In this document: piece after piece, positions 17,089 through 25,903 of the stretch
How positions within the stretch are numbered: the first letter of the stretch is position 1
Layout of the letters: each line of letters begins with the position of its first letter
Source: Pirellulales bacterium
Lineage (GTDB): Bacteria > Planctomycetota > Planctomycetia > Pirellulales > JADZDJ01
Assembly: GCA_035656635.1 (NCBI GenBank)
Contig: DASRSD010000160.1
Span: 1 to 38,165, forward strand
Reading direction: 5' to 3'
DNA: 38,165 bases
Notes under the pieces: model-generated
Told to the model about the DNA's origin: nothing
Databases searched by the model: none
The model's input: only the letters and a program-made list of their open reading frames with translations
Translations under genes and position numbers: made by a program

Positions 17089-18693
17089 TTACTGAGCGGA
17101 AGCTGATGTCGGCGTGGTTGACCTCACGTCGCTGCTCAAAATATCGAGCCGTTCGACTTTGACCGGCCGAATTTTGCCCTGAGTTTCCGTAAGCAATTCC
17201 AGTGGATTATCCAGCGAATTCGTGAGCTCCCGGAACTCGTCGCTGGAAGAAAATCGTCGACCATTCACCTCATAAATGCGGTCATATAATTTTAGACTAG
17301 CCCGATCGGCTGGCGAACCAGGCGTAATTCCGACCAATAATACCGCATCGGGCTCGGCATCATCGACCCGCCACGCCAGGCCCAGCCGCACCGGTTCACC
17401 GGTGGGTTGAATGGTGATCGCCATCGGTTCGTCGTTTTTGGGACGCATAATTTTGATTGGCACCGCACCTCGCGTCGCCAGCACCAGTTGCCGTAGCTGC
17501 TCGACATCGTTCAGCTCATGGCCGGCGTAACTGATGAGGCGGTCGCCGGTTTTCAGCCCAGCTTTTGCCGCAGCGCTCCCCGCTGTGATGGCCGCTACTT
17601 GCACAATGCCTTGCTTGGCTTGCGCTTCGTCCCAGGCGATTCCCAATCGTCCGGAGGCGGGCGGCGATAATTGTTCTACGGTGGGTTGTGAAGCAGGCGA
17701 TTCATCGCGCGAGGCCGTGCGAAATTTGGGCCGGATGGTTTCATCGGCTACTTCCAATGCGGTGCGGAATAACAATTGGCTCACTACTTTCAGCCCTGCC
17801 GAATTGATTTTGTCCGCTTTGTCGCTGGGACGATGATAATCTTCGTGCAAGCCGGTATGCAGCATCAACACGGGCACACGGGCAGCGAAAAACGGCTGAT
17901 GATCGCTGTCAGCCTTCATCAACCAATCAAAATCGAGAACCAAGCCCGTTTCGTCATTTTCGCGGCTGAGCAGTTGTCGCCAATCGTAACTGGTGCGGCC
18001 ACCATACACGATTACGCGGTTATTGCGCAACCGGCCGATCATATCGACGTTCAGCACCGCCGCGACATCGGCCAACTTGATCGTAGGATGCTCGATCCAG
18101 TATTTTGAACCCAGCAATCCCTCCTCTTCAGCATCCCACAACGCAAACATGACGCTGCGCTTGGGAGGCTGCGGAAGCTGGTTGAAGGCGCCGGCCACTT
18201 CCAAAATGCCGGCATCGCCGCTGGCGTTGTCGTCGGCGCCGTTGTGAATTTGTCCTAGCGGCCCAAAGCTGTTCGACGCCTTGCCATAGCCGATGTGATC
18301 GTAATGGGCCGTCACCAGGACATACTGCTTTTTCAATTCCGGATCGCTGCCTTCAATCCAGCCCAGCAAATTTCGCGAGTTAGCACCAAAGGGTTGATAG
18401 TAGCCGCCGTTTACTCCGCCGCCGCGCAATTTCAGCCGTTGGAATTGCTCGCCGAGATACGTTCCTGCTGCGCGGCCGCCGCGAGTGCCGGTTTCGCGTC
18501 CTTCCAGCGAATCGTCTGCCAACACGTTGACAATGTTTTGGGCATCATCGGCGGTGATCGATTCCATCGCTGTTTTGGCTACCGCCACGTCTGCCGCCGA
18601 AGCGAGTGACAAAGAACCGCTTCCCGGCAAATTCGCGCTCGGGATCAGGACAGTCGCTGCTAAACCGACGAAAAAGGCGCGAAACTTTGCCAT
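17089..18693 (-). CDS. Secreted M28-family zinc aminopeptidase with two C-terminal PDZ domains
   Basis: A 534-residue protein with a signal peptide (MAKFRAFFVGLAATVLIPSA). The start at 18693 is chosen because it opens the signal; the upstream frame is unrelated. The M28 domain (about 45-320) shows the di-zinc ligands in order: His130 in TAHYDH, Asp154 in NGADDNASG, Glu189/Glu190 in DAEEEGLLG (general base plus ligand), Asp217 in NVDMIGR and His287 in EDYHRPSD. After a linker come PDZ domains at about 350-425 (GSAAAKAGLKTGDRLISYAG) and 440-515 (GSPADRASLKLYDRIYEVNG). M28 enzymes remove N-terminal residues from peptides; here it likely works in the periplasm on peptides or proteins held by the PDZ domains. 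Confidence 0.9.
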   Translation of the reverse strand: MAKFRAFFVGLAATVLIPSANLPGSGSLSLASAADVAVAKTAMESITADDAQNIVNVLADDSLEGRETGTRGGRAAGTYLGEQFQRLKLRGGGVNGGYYQPFGANSRNLLGWIEGSDPELKKQYVLVTAHYDHIGYGKASNSFGPLGQIHNGADDNASGDAGILEVAGAFNQLPQPPKRSVMFALWDAEEEGLLGSKYWIEHPTIKLADVAAVLNVDMIGRLRNNRVIVYGGRTSYDWRQLLSRENDETGLVLDFDWLMKADSDHQPFFAARVPVLMLHTGLHEDYHRPSDKADKINSAGLKVVSQLLFRTALEVADETIRPKFRTASRDESPASQPTVEQLSPPASGRLGIAWDEAQAKQGIVQVAAITAGSAAAKAGLKTGDRLISYAGHELNDVEQLRQLVLATRGAVPIKIMRPKNDEPMAITIQPTGEPVRLGLAWRVDDAEPDAVLLVGITPGSPADRASLKLYDRIYEVNGRRFSSSDEFRELTNSLDNPLELLTETQGKIRPVKVERLDILSSDVRSTTPTSASAQ

Positions 18694-18841
18694 GGCGGAC
18701 TCCGAGATTGCAGCGAGGCTTTTGGCGGGGAAAGAAATGGCGGCGAATTTTTGCGCGGCGGCGCGGCGTTTTAAAAATACCTTAAAAATGCGCCCGCTGC
18801 AGCCAGGGAGCCACGCTGGTCGTGCGATTTTCGCTAAATTG

Positions 18842-21800
18842 TTAGAATCCGCCGCCGCCAAGCGTCGTGCCACCGCCCGTGCCGCTGGTCGTTGTCCCGC
18901 CGCTCGTCGTTCCGCTGGTGGTGGTGCCGCCCGTGGTTGTCGTACCGCCGCCCGTTTGGCCGGACACGAAATTGAACGTGTCTACCGGGCCGATTGTCGA
19001 GAAAAACGGAAAGGGGGTAATTCTCACATAGCGACGATCGGCCGATACCACTGCCGTAGCAAACAAATTAGTGCCTTCCGGCAAAACCGTAATCACCGGT
19101 TGATAACCCACTGCTCCGGCACGGAAGAAGGGAAAATTGAAGGGTGTTACTGGCTTGTTGCCGGCGCCGCCATTGGGCAGATCTGCCGCAGACGATGATT
19201 CACTATCCAAAGTTGAAAGTTGCTCGGACAAAATTGCACGGCTCAGCATTTCCTGATTATCAACGGCTAAAGCTAGTTGTGCCTGATCCAGTGGCTCCTT
19301 GCGCCGCCCGTCGTTCAAATCAAACAGAACCAGTGCATCACGTTCGCTGACCGGAATCTGGCGGTGGATGTGCAGTACCTTCGTCGTGCCAAAATGGGTG
19401 TACACGTCGACGGTCACCTTGCCGGTTGCCACTTGCCCCCACAATCGTCGCACCAATACTTTGTACTGCCCGCTGAATCCTTGTGGCAGCACATAGGATT
19501 GGGAGTATTCAGAGGAGCCATCGCTGCCGAGCGATTTTGATTTGGCGTAGGTATCGCCCTGCATCACTCCGCCGCCGGTAGTGCGCGGATTAGTAAACTT
19601 GCAAATGGCGCCGGTCGGTTCTTCAATCGCCAAATCAATATCGGCATTTCCCGTCCAACTGACTTTCACCATGCAGTCGCGAATTTGCGCATCATCCAGC
19701 TGCTTCCGAAATTCGGCTGCTTGCTTGGCCTGCCCCGCGCTGCGCAATTTGTCCAAAAGGGCATCCGCCGCATATTGAGCCGTTTGTACAATTTCCTTTT
19801 TGTCGTTTGGCCAGGCCTGGCTCAAAACGCCCAAGCATGCCCACCGAATGCCGTCGACGTCGTTCAATCGCTGGGCGATGGTTAGGCCGTGCAGGTACGG
19901 CTCGTGACGGAACGGCTCCAAGACAGAAACCTGCCGCAGTAATTTTAGTGCGCGAGCGTCCAAGCCAATGCGGGCCATGTAAATGGCGACATTCACTAAA
20001 TCGGTCGGCGAACGAGCAAAATCAGCCGCCGACATTAGCGCCCGTTCAATTTCCTCCTTGGGCTGGTCGCAGGCTTGCAGCGACAATGCCAGGGCTTCGT
20101 ACATCCAAGGTTGTGCATAGCCATTGCGCAATGCGGCGTTAATCAAGGCCGTGACCTGATCAAACTTCCGATCGTTCATTAATTCCTTGGCTGTATCCGC
20201 AATGGCGGCATTTCGTTTGCGAGTAATTTCCACGACGTGCTGTTCATCCGGCTGCTTTAAATTAGCGAAGTATTCGTTCCAAGATTTATTTGGGTCGGAA
20301 CCTGCATTGACCGCGATTTTATCTGTTGTCGCAGGCGCGGCTGCATTGGTTACGGTGGGCGCGGTATTGGAAACTGGCCGCACGCTGGTTGAAACACGGC
20401 TGTCGGCCTGCTGCGGTTTTTGACTGGGTGCGTTTGGCGAATCGCTCACGTCCAGTGCACCGCCGGTGTCGGGTTGTGGGAGGATTGCAGTCGTAGATTC
20501 CGGCGGGAGGCTAAACGCGCCACCCGCACCGCCGCCCATTCCACCCCCTAAACCGCCGCCCAAACCACCACCAGCACCACCGCCGGCACCGCCCAAGCCG
20601 CCACCCAAACCGCCACCACCACCACCCAACCCGCCGCCGAGCTGGAACGGATTGATACCTTGCGATTGAATGGGCACCACCAAATCGCCCACGTAATACA
20701 CCTTGGTAGTGAGTGTGGTGTCAGCTTTCTCTTTCGTGGTAATCTGCAGCACTTCATCCTTGATGAGATAGCTTAAATTGAATTGCGCCAACATGAGCTT
20801 TAATGCCGACTTCAAGGAAACATCCTTGAACGTCATGGTGACTTGCATCGTGGTGGGATCCAGACCGGCATCCTTGAGCGCGGCCGGGTCGAACTGAATG
20901 GGAATATGATGCTTGTCGGCAATGAACTCCATGGCATCGCTGAGCGGAGTGCCCTGGAAGTCTAAATTTGTTTTGTCATCCAGTGCCTTAATAATTGCCA
21001 ATTCCGATGGTTTGGAGCTCAACAAATCCATGGAACTGTATTTTGTGATACGGCCGCCCGGATGATTATTTTCATCGCGGCTGATTTTTCGCCAAAATGC
21101 CGCATCGGGATACACGATCGGCGGAGAATCCGGGAATGGAATGTGCGAAATATCCACCAGGTGCAGCGTATCCATAAAACTCCGCTCCGCGGCATCTCGC
21201 ACGGCGGCATTCTCGACGCTGTATTGAGTGAATTCAGAGAATGCTGGGGCCGTGGTGGCTGCTACAGGCGCACGGCCATACGGATTGGCAGCCGCGCGGC
21301 GGAATTCATCGGCAGCATCGCGCCGAGATGCCCGCAGGGGTTCATTCGTTACCTGGTCCGCATTGGTATAGCCCTGCTCTATGAGCGCGTTAAATCGGTC
21401 GATGAGGCCTTTAAGCCGTTCCTCCTTCACCATCAAAGTATCGAGAATCCGTTTTCGATCACGCGCTTCGGCCATGTTTTGTGCGCGCTGCACGTCGGCC
21501 GCTTCCTTTTCGAAACGGCGCTGCGAGGCTTGTTCCATCAACGCAGAAAGTCGGCTACGCAGGTCGGCCCGTTGATCGCTGGATAACTCGGGCACACGAA
21601 GCACGCGGTCCATCAGCAATTTCAGATCTTCCAGGATCGCCCCTGGGTCATTGGTCATTTGATCGCGCGCACGATTGAGCGCGACAGTTGTTTCGGTCAT
21701 CACTTTTTGTTGAATGACTCGTTGCGATTGCTCGACGGAATTAAGCAAATCGCTGTCTTTGGAATTATCCGTAACGGGTGCGGCATCGTTGGGCTGAGGC

Positions 21801-23095
21801 TTGTCGGTTACAGCCGTTTGCGCAACTGTCGGCGCCGCGTCTTCCGTTTGTGACATGGCGCTGGCATGCAGCACGCCGCTTTGCATCGATTGCTTAAGCA
21901 CCAGCGCGTTGGAGTTCATCGGATCGCGCTTTAGCGCTTCGTCGACAAATTGTTGGGCTTGCTTCACGTTTCCCTCAGCGGCAGCCTGCCGGCCCAATTG
22001 CGCGAAGGTGTGAGCATTCATGTCCGACACGCGCCGGGCGGCCCACAAACCTTCGGAACCTAGTGTCGGCAGGCGACGGCCTCCGTCGTTTTTAGCGAAC
22101 TCGACCCAGGGCGCCAGATAAGCGTTGTCGTCGCTGGGCTTGGAAGCTTTCACATCCCATTTCATATCGACGGGCTGGCCGAAAGCGTCTCCTTTAATTT
22201 CGACGGCAAACGTTCCGTCCGCCGCACCGGTGCCCAATAAAACGGTGTCCCGATCGGTGCGCAACGGTGGCGTATTGGTCGGATAAACATCGGTCAGAAA
22301 AGCGGGCAATTTCCGATCGGTTGGCCAGATGATCGGTTCGTGTATCGCCTGAGCGAAATGAGCGCCCACTTCACGGCCGGCGACTTGATCACTATCTAGC
22401 AGAAGAACGCCGCCGGATTGATTGGCGAGCGCGGCCAACAAGGCGCTGTTATCGCCAGGGCCCACGACAAAGCAGTTAAAGGAAACACGGTTTTTGACCA
22501 ATTGATCCATGACTTTATTCACATCTTCGCCAATCAAGTTGGCGTTGCTTTGGCCGTCGCCGATGTATACCGCCGCATGTGATAACGCATTGGTTTGTTT
22601 AGCCGGCGCGGCATTGAAACTGCCGGCAATGCCTTTGAGCGTGGCTTCCAAATCGGTGGCCCCCAGCGGAACACGCTGCTGCAATTGCTGCAGCGCGGCT
22701 TCGATTTCGGGCCCACGGGGTGATACGAACGTTGTCGTCAGCGGTACGGCATTCAAGTCAACCGCCATCAGCTTCACGCGGTCGTTATTCCCCAGCGTGG
22801 CCAGCAAGCCGCGCAGCATTTCCAAGCCCTTCTCGCGGTAGGGTCCTACTTGCCGGGCTGAAGTATCGAATAAGATCACGACATCGCTTGACTCTGCCGC
22901 CGGCAAAGTAACTTGAGGCATCAAGCTTAGCGCATAGTAGGAAGTGCCGTCGGGCTTGGCGTAGGCATCGAAGCGAGTGGTCTCGGTAGCCGATTTTTCA
23001 GTCGATTTCGGCGGGGTGGCCGATAGCGAAATGTTCGGCGCAGCCATGGCCACCGTTAGGGCCACAAGGAGGAACCTGCCAGTGGTTCGCAACAT
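18842..23095 (-). CDS. Large envelope protein: VWA domain, TPR, STN/secretin-like short domain, Gly-rich tract, DUF2135-like domain
   Basis: A 1417-residue exported protein; ATG 23095 opens a signal peptide, and the upstream TTG at 23116 adds only seven residues. A VWA domain lies at about 70-255 (DVVILFDTSARQV), with DTSAR in place of the DxSxS metal site, so metal binding may be impaired. A short TPR-like stretch follows near 365-400. At about 708-790 sits an STN/FecR-secretin-type domain (LDFQGTPLSDAMEFIADKHH, TFKDVSLKSALKLML). A near-pure Gly/Ala tract follows (about 815-865), then helical repeats. A DUF2135-like beta domain lies at about 1145-1225 (GNADIDLAIEEPTG, VRRLWG), and the tail is Thr/Gly-rich. 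Similar multi-domain proteins are common in planctomycetes. Its role is unknown; it leads the cluster containing the M28 peptidase and BamA. Confidence 0.8.
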   Translation of the reverse strand: MLRTTGRFLLVALTVAMAAPNISLSATPPKSTEKSATETTRFDAYAKPDGTSYYALSLMPQVTLPAAESSDVVILFDTSARQVGPYREKGLEMLRGLLATLGNNDRVKLMAVDLNAVPLTTTFVSPRGPEIEAALQQLQQRVPLGATDLEATLKGIAGSFNAAPAKQTNALSHAAVYIGDGQSNANLIGEDVNKVMDQLVKNRVSFNCFVVGPGDNSALLAALANQSGGVLLLDSDQVAGREVGAHFAQAIHEPIIWPTDRKLPAFLTDVYPTNTPPLRTDRDTVLLGTGAADGTFAVEIKGDAFGQPVDMKWDVKASKPSDDNAYLAPWVEFAKNDGGRRLPTLGSEGLWAARRVSDMNAHTFAQLGRQAAAEGNVKQAQQFVDEALKRDPMNSNALVLKQSMQSGVLHASAMSQTEDAAPTVAQTAVTDKPQPNDAAPVTDNSKDSDLLNSVEQSQRVIQQKVMTETTVALNRARDQMTNDPGAILEDLKLLMDRVLRVPELSSDQRADLRSRLSALMEQASQRRFEKEAADVQRAQNMAEARDRKRILDTLMVKEERLKGLIDRFNALIEQGYTNADQVTNEPLRASRRDAADEFRRAAANPYGRAPVAATTAPAFSEFTQYSVENAAVRDAAERSFMDTLHLVDISHIPFPDSPPIVYPDAAFWRKISRDENNHPGGRITKYSSMDLLSSKPSELAIIKALDDKTNLDFQGTPLSDAMEFIADKHHIPIQFDPAALKDAGLDPTTMQVTMTFKDVSLKSALKLMLAQFNLSYLIKDEVLQITTKEKADTTLTTKVYYVGDLVVPIQSQGINPFQLGGGLGGGGGGLGGGLGGAGGGAGGGLGGGLGGGMGGGAGGAFSLPPESTTAILPQPDTGGALDVSDSPNAPSQKPQQADSRVSTSVRPVSNTAPTVTNAAAPATTDKIAVNAGSDPNKSWNEYFANLKQPDEQHVVEITRKRNAAIADTAKELMNDRKFDQVTALINAALRNGYAQPWMYEALALSLQACDQPKEEIERALMSAADFARSPTDLVNVAIYMARIGLDARALKLLRQVSVLEPFRHEPYLHGLTIAQRLNDVDGIRWACLGVLSQAWPNDKKEIVQTAQYAADALLDKLRSAGQAKQAAEFRKQLDDAQIRDCMVKVSWTGNADIDLAIEEPTGAICKFTNPRTTGGGVMQGDTYAKSKSLGSDGSSEYSQSYVLPQGFSGQYKVLVRRLWGQVATGKVTVDVYTHFGTTKVLHIHRQIPVSERDALVLFDLNDGRRKEPLDQAQLALAVDNQEMLSRAILSEQLSTLDSESSSAADLPNGGAGNKPVTPFNFPFFRAGAVGYQPVITVLPEGTNLFATAVVSADRRYVRITPFPFFSTIGPVDTFNFVSGQTGGGTTTTGGTTTSGTTSGGTTTSGTGGGTTLGGGGF

Positions 23096-23570
23096 AATTT
23101 GGGTACTCCGGCGCAAAGGCGATTGCGCAGACAGGCATTGTGTTCCGGTACGAATGCTTCAGGTCTGCGCTGAATGAACAAACAAATTGGAGAAAGTTGT
23201 CCACCTTGACCCGCCGCTGGGCCTCCAGCGGAATAATCCTATTGTATTCACTCACCTAACCTTACGCTATGAGATTTCCCATTTTTACATCTTCAACAAA
23301 TCAGGCCGCATGGGCATAAAATGCGGCTATTTTGCGGAAAGTAATGAATTCCGAGCACGCTCGAGGCTTTTCCTTCGAGCCTGATTCGCTTTTAAAGAAC
23401 TGCGTCTTGCCGGGGTGGCCGTGCGGCAAAAACCCCTACGGCGTAAAGCGTTCCGCGCCAAGTCCCACGCCTGTCACTCTCCCAATCAGCCCTATAATCA
23501 GATATTCTCGGTTTATGGGTATTCAATAAGCGGACTGTCGTTGGATCAACCATTTACTCGTGCGGTTGCC
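23096..23570. promoter_or_regulatory. Divergent intergenic region between the VWA and HtrA genes, with a candidate htrA promoter
   Basis: About 475 bases without a supported gene. TATAAT at 23493-23498 with CTGTCA at 23471-23476 (16-base spacing, 4/6 to TTGACA) is a reasonable sigma-70 promoter 73 bases before the HtrA start. The in-frame extension from 23415 lacks protease or signal features and is not taken as coding. Confidence 0.45.
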
Positions 23571-24800
23571 ATGCGAACTACACACACGTTGATTGATTGT
23601 TTGAGTTGCGCGGTCATTGGGGCTTTGGCGGCATCGATTTGGTGGAATTTGCCGAATTTGGCTCCCACCGTTAAGGCCGAAGAACCTTATCGTGCCCAAG
23701 CACCAGGACCAGCGGATTTTCCTGCCCCGCGGCCGCCTGTTGCAAACCGCTCCGGCGATGGCAACCGACCGTTGGCACTTGGTCCCGCGCCAACCTTGGA
23801 AGGCGCTGAGGAGTTGACTCCCGAGGAGCGTGTGAATGTGGCGGTCTATGAGGCCTGCAACCGCAGCGTCGTGAACATTAAAACCGAGGCCAGCGGCACG
23901 TCGATGTTTTTGCTCGACTTTGTTCAAGAAGGAACTGGCTCGGGCAGCGTGCTCGATCAGCAAGGACACATTCTGACGAACTATCATGTCGTGGAAGGCG
24001 CAAAAGAGATTGAGGCCACTTTGTACGATAGCAAGAATTATCCGGCGCGAGTCATTGCCAAAGACGCATCGACGGATGTGGCAATTTTGAAAATTGATGC
24101 ACCGGCCGATACGCTGTTTCCTGTCCGGTTCGGCGATTCCACTCGGCTGAAAGTCGGCCAACGAATTTATGCGATTGGCAATCCGTTCGGCCTGGAACGC
24201 ACGCTGACCACAGGCGTTGTGTCGAGCTTGGATCGGACGCTGCCATCGCGCACCAATCGCACAATTAAGTCCGTCATCCAAGTTGACGCCGCTATCAACC
24301 CTGGCAATTCCGGTGGTCCGCTGTTGAACAGTCACGGCCGATTAATTGGCATGAACACGGCCATCGCCAGCAAAACCGGACAAAACACCGGAGTGGGCTT
24401 TGCCATACCCTCTGCAGTGATTGCCAGGGTAGTGCCGGAATTAATCGCCACGGGCCACGTTACCCGGCCCGATACCGGCATTACGAAGGTGTACGAGACC
24501 GACAAGGGATTATTGGTGGCCGCGGTTCAGCCAGGTGGTCCGGCCGATCAGGCTGGCCTGCGCGGCTTCAAAATTGTGACCGAGAAAAAGCGGCAGGGGC
24601 CGTTTGTGTATCAGTCGCAAACGATCGATCGCAGCGCGGCCGATATCATCACTGCCGTAAACGGCAAGCCGACGCTGACAGCCGACGATTTTCTTTCTGT
24701 GATTGACAGCTTCCACCCCGGCGACGACGTGAACATTACCGTCATCCGCGACGGTCACGAATCGCAAATTCGCGTGCACCTGGTGGCAGGCGAGTCATAA
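23571..24800 (+). CDS. HtrA/DegP-family trypsin-like serine protease with one PDZ domain
   Basis: A 409-residue protein starting MRTTHTLIDC. An N-terminal hydrophobic segment (about 10-26) acts as membrane anchor or signal, followed by a Pro-rich linker. The protease domain (about 85-285) shows the full catalytic triad: His139 in LTNYHVVEG, Asp169 in STDVAILKI and Ser247 in NPGNSGGPL. A single PDZ domain fills about 300-405 (VQPGGPADQAGLRGFKI, ADIITAVNGKPTLTADDF). HtrA proteases degrade misfolded proteins in the periplasm. The single PDZ is as in DegS-type members. It is the last gene of the core segment; the accessory region begins just after it. A promoter is suggested at 23471-23498. Confidence 0.93.
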   Translation: MRTTHTLIDCLSCAVIGALAASIWWNLPNLAPTVKAEEPYRAQAPGPADFPAPRPPVANRSGDGNRPLALGPAPTLEGAEELTPEERVNVAVYEACNRSVVNIKTEASGTSMFLLDFVQEGTGSGSVLDQQGHILTNYHVVEGAKEIEATLYDSKNYPARVIAKDASTDVAILKIDAPADTLFPVRFGDSTRLKVGQRIYAIGNPFGLERTLTTGVVSSLDRTLPSRTNRTIKSVIQVDAAINPGNSGGPLLNSHGRLIGMNTAIASKTGQNTGVGFAIPSAVIARVVPELIATGHVTRPDTGITKVYETDKGLLVAAVQPGGPADQAGLRGFKIVTEKKRQGPFVYQSQTIDRSAADIITAVNGKPTLTADDFLSVIDSFHPGDDVNITVIRDGHESQIRVHLVAGES

Positions 24801-24822
24801 GATTCCGACGTTTCAACAGAGG

Positions 24823-25095
24823 TTGCTGTACCTTTCGTTCCGCGCGAGTTATATGGCGAAATGTGTATTATTCGCGGGTAACAGAGACCACGCCAGCGGA
24901 GGGCACGGGATTCGACCGCCCTCGCAAGATACGGGAAAAACAGATGTTTCGCAACAAGGCGGTGCAGAATCCGGTGCAGTTGGCGCAGACGCGGCAAAAC
25001 TTGTCGATGAATTGATAAGGATTGTAACCGCATGGCCGCTACTGCCTGCACCAATTCGCCAAGCAATCCTGACGTTGCTGGATGCAGTAGAATAG
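24823..25095 (+). pseudogene. Orphan integrase-type C-terminal tail (remnant)
   Basis: This 90-codon open frame has two recognisable parts. The middle reads GGHGIRPPSQDTGKT and GGAESGAVG; the end reads LVDELIRIVTAWPLLPAPIR and then QAILTLLDAVE. From memory, this combination (GIRTPSQ.TGKT, then a short helix pair with AWPxLPxxIRxAIL) follows tyrosine integrase genes in many planctomycete genomes. Here no integrase domain precedes it: upstream is the HtrA stop, 22 bases away. The reading is therefore a leftover of a lost integrase at the edge of the accessory region. It could instead be a small real protein translated from 24823. The homology is recalled, not searched. Confidence 0.4.
24898..24923 (-). 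repeat. tRNA-3'-end-like hairpin, possible old attachment-site fragment
   Basis: On the minus strand the sequence GGTCGAATCCCGTGCCCTCC resembles a T-loop (TTCGAAT) followed by a 3' acceptor arm. The stem GAGGGC/GCCCTC (24899-24904 with 24918-24923) is perfect, but the T-stem itself does not pair, and no anticodon or D arm is found. It is not a tRNA gene; at most it is a decayed 3' fragment. Confidence 0.3.
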
Positions 25096-25142
25096 CTTCC
25101 GTTCAAACGCCGAAGCCCGCATAGCGCTGGAGCGCCTGTAAT

Positions 25143-25808
25143 ATGAAACGCCTTTTCACCTACACAATCCCAGTTGATGACGGCGCGGCTCCCAATCCAT
25201 TCTATGGAATGTGTTCGTTGGCCATTTGCAAGCCGGGAATTCGACGAGTCGCAAAAGTTGGCGATTGGGTTGCGGGACTTGGATCAATAAATGCGCCGAG
25301 TGGCGATCTCAGTGGGCGATTGGTTTATGCGATGCGAGTCGATGAAGTTCTTACGTTAAAAGAATACGATCAAAAGGCACATTCCGATTGGCCCCATCGC
25401 ATCCCTCGAATCGACAGTGCTGACCTGTCGGAACGACTCGGTGACTGCATTTACGACTATTCAGTTAGCCTGGAATCACCGATTCAGCGACCTAGCGTGC
25501 ATGGTCCAGAAAACAGAGTAACTGATCTGCGGGGCGAAAATGTTTTGATTTCTCGTCGCTTCTACTATTTCGGCAGCAGCGCCAAACTGCTTCCTCCTGA
25601 CCTTAACCAGATATGCCACCAACAGCAGGGACACCGAAGCAACGCGAATCACCATCATGTCGAAATGTTTGAAACTTGGTTGCGCAGCCTAAACTTAATG
25701 GCAGGACAACATGGTTGGCCGGACTATGTGGTTGAGTGGGCTAAAAATCACAAATGCGATGGGTGCATCACTCGTAAACATGCCGCAGAATACGATGAGG
25801 GTTGTTAA
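25143..25808 (+). CDS. Nucleotide-modification-associated domain 2 (Nmad2)-like protein
   Basis: A 221-residue soluble protein. It opens MKRLFTYTIPVDDGAAPNPF, then YGMCSLAICKPGIRR and VGDWVAGLGS, which I recognise as the start of the Nmad2 family: Y-x-x-x-x-D-x-G-x-A-P-N-P-F, then a C-x-L-x-x-C-K-P-x-I-R pattern and a GDWV strand. Nmad domains were described in phage and bacterial gene clusters linked to DNA base modification; their chemistry is not established. Later motifs include SRRFYYFGSSA and a C-terminal CDGC cysteine pair. It lies between the integrase remnant and the convergent four-gene operon. It may belong to the same accessory module, but it is not co-transcribed with it. Confidence 0.75.
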   Translation: MKRLFTYTIPVDDGAAPNPFYGMCSLAICKPGIRRVAKVGDWVAGLGSINAPSGDLSGRLVYAMRVDEVLTLKEYDQKAHSDWPHRIPRIDSADLSERLGDCIYDYSVSLESPIQRPSVHGPENRVTDLRGENVLISRRFYYFGSSAKLLPPDLNQICHQQQGHRSNANHHHVEMFETWLRSLNLMAGQHGWPDYVVEWAKNHKCDGCITRKHAAEYDEGC

Positions 25809-25903
25809 ATGATCTAATTCTAATGCAATCAACGGTACTTTCAGTCGATCAGACGGCAACAAATGAACCAGAGACAAATGGATAGAGCGATACTTACCTA
25901 CTT
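25809..25903. other. Convergent gap between Nmad2 and the HD/GHKL gene
   Basis: Ninety-five A/T-rich bases. No hairpin with a T-run was found for either convergent transcript. Confidence 0.3.

Noticed and set aside
23523-24335. Minus-strand frame of 270 codons opposite the HtrA gene
   Set aside because: It is antisense to a clear serine protease with an intact catalytic triad and resembles no protein.
24898-24923. A functional tRNA gene
   Set aside because: Only a T-loop-like and acceptor-like stretch exists; the T-stem does not pair, and there is no anticodon or D arm.
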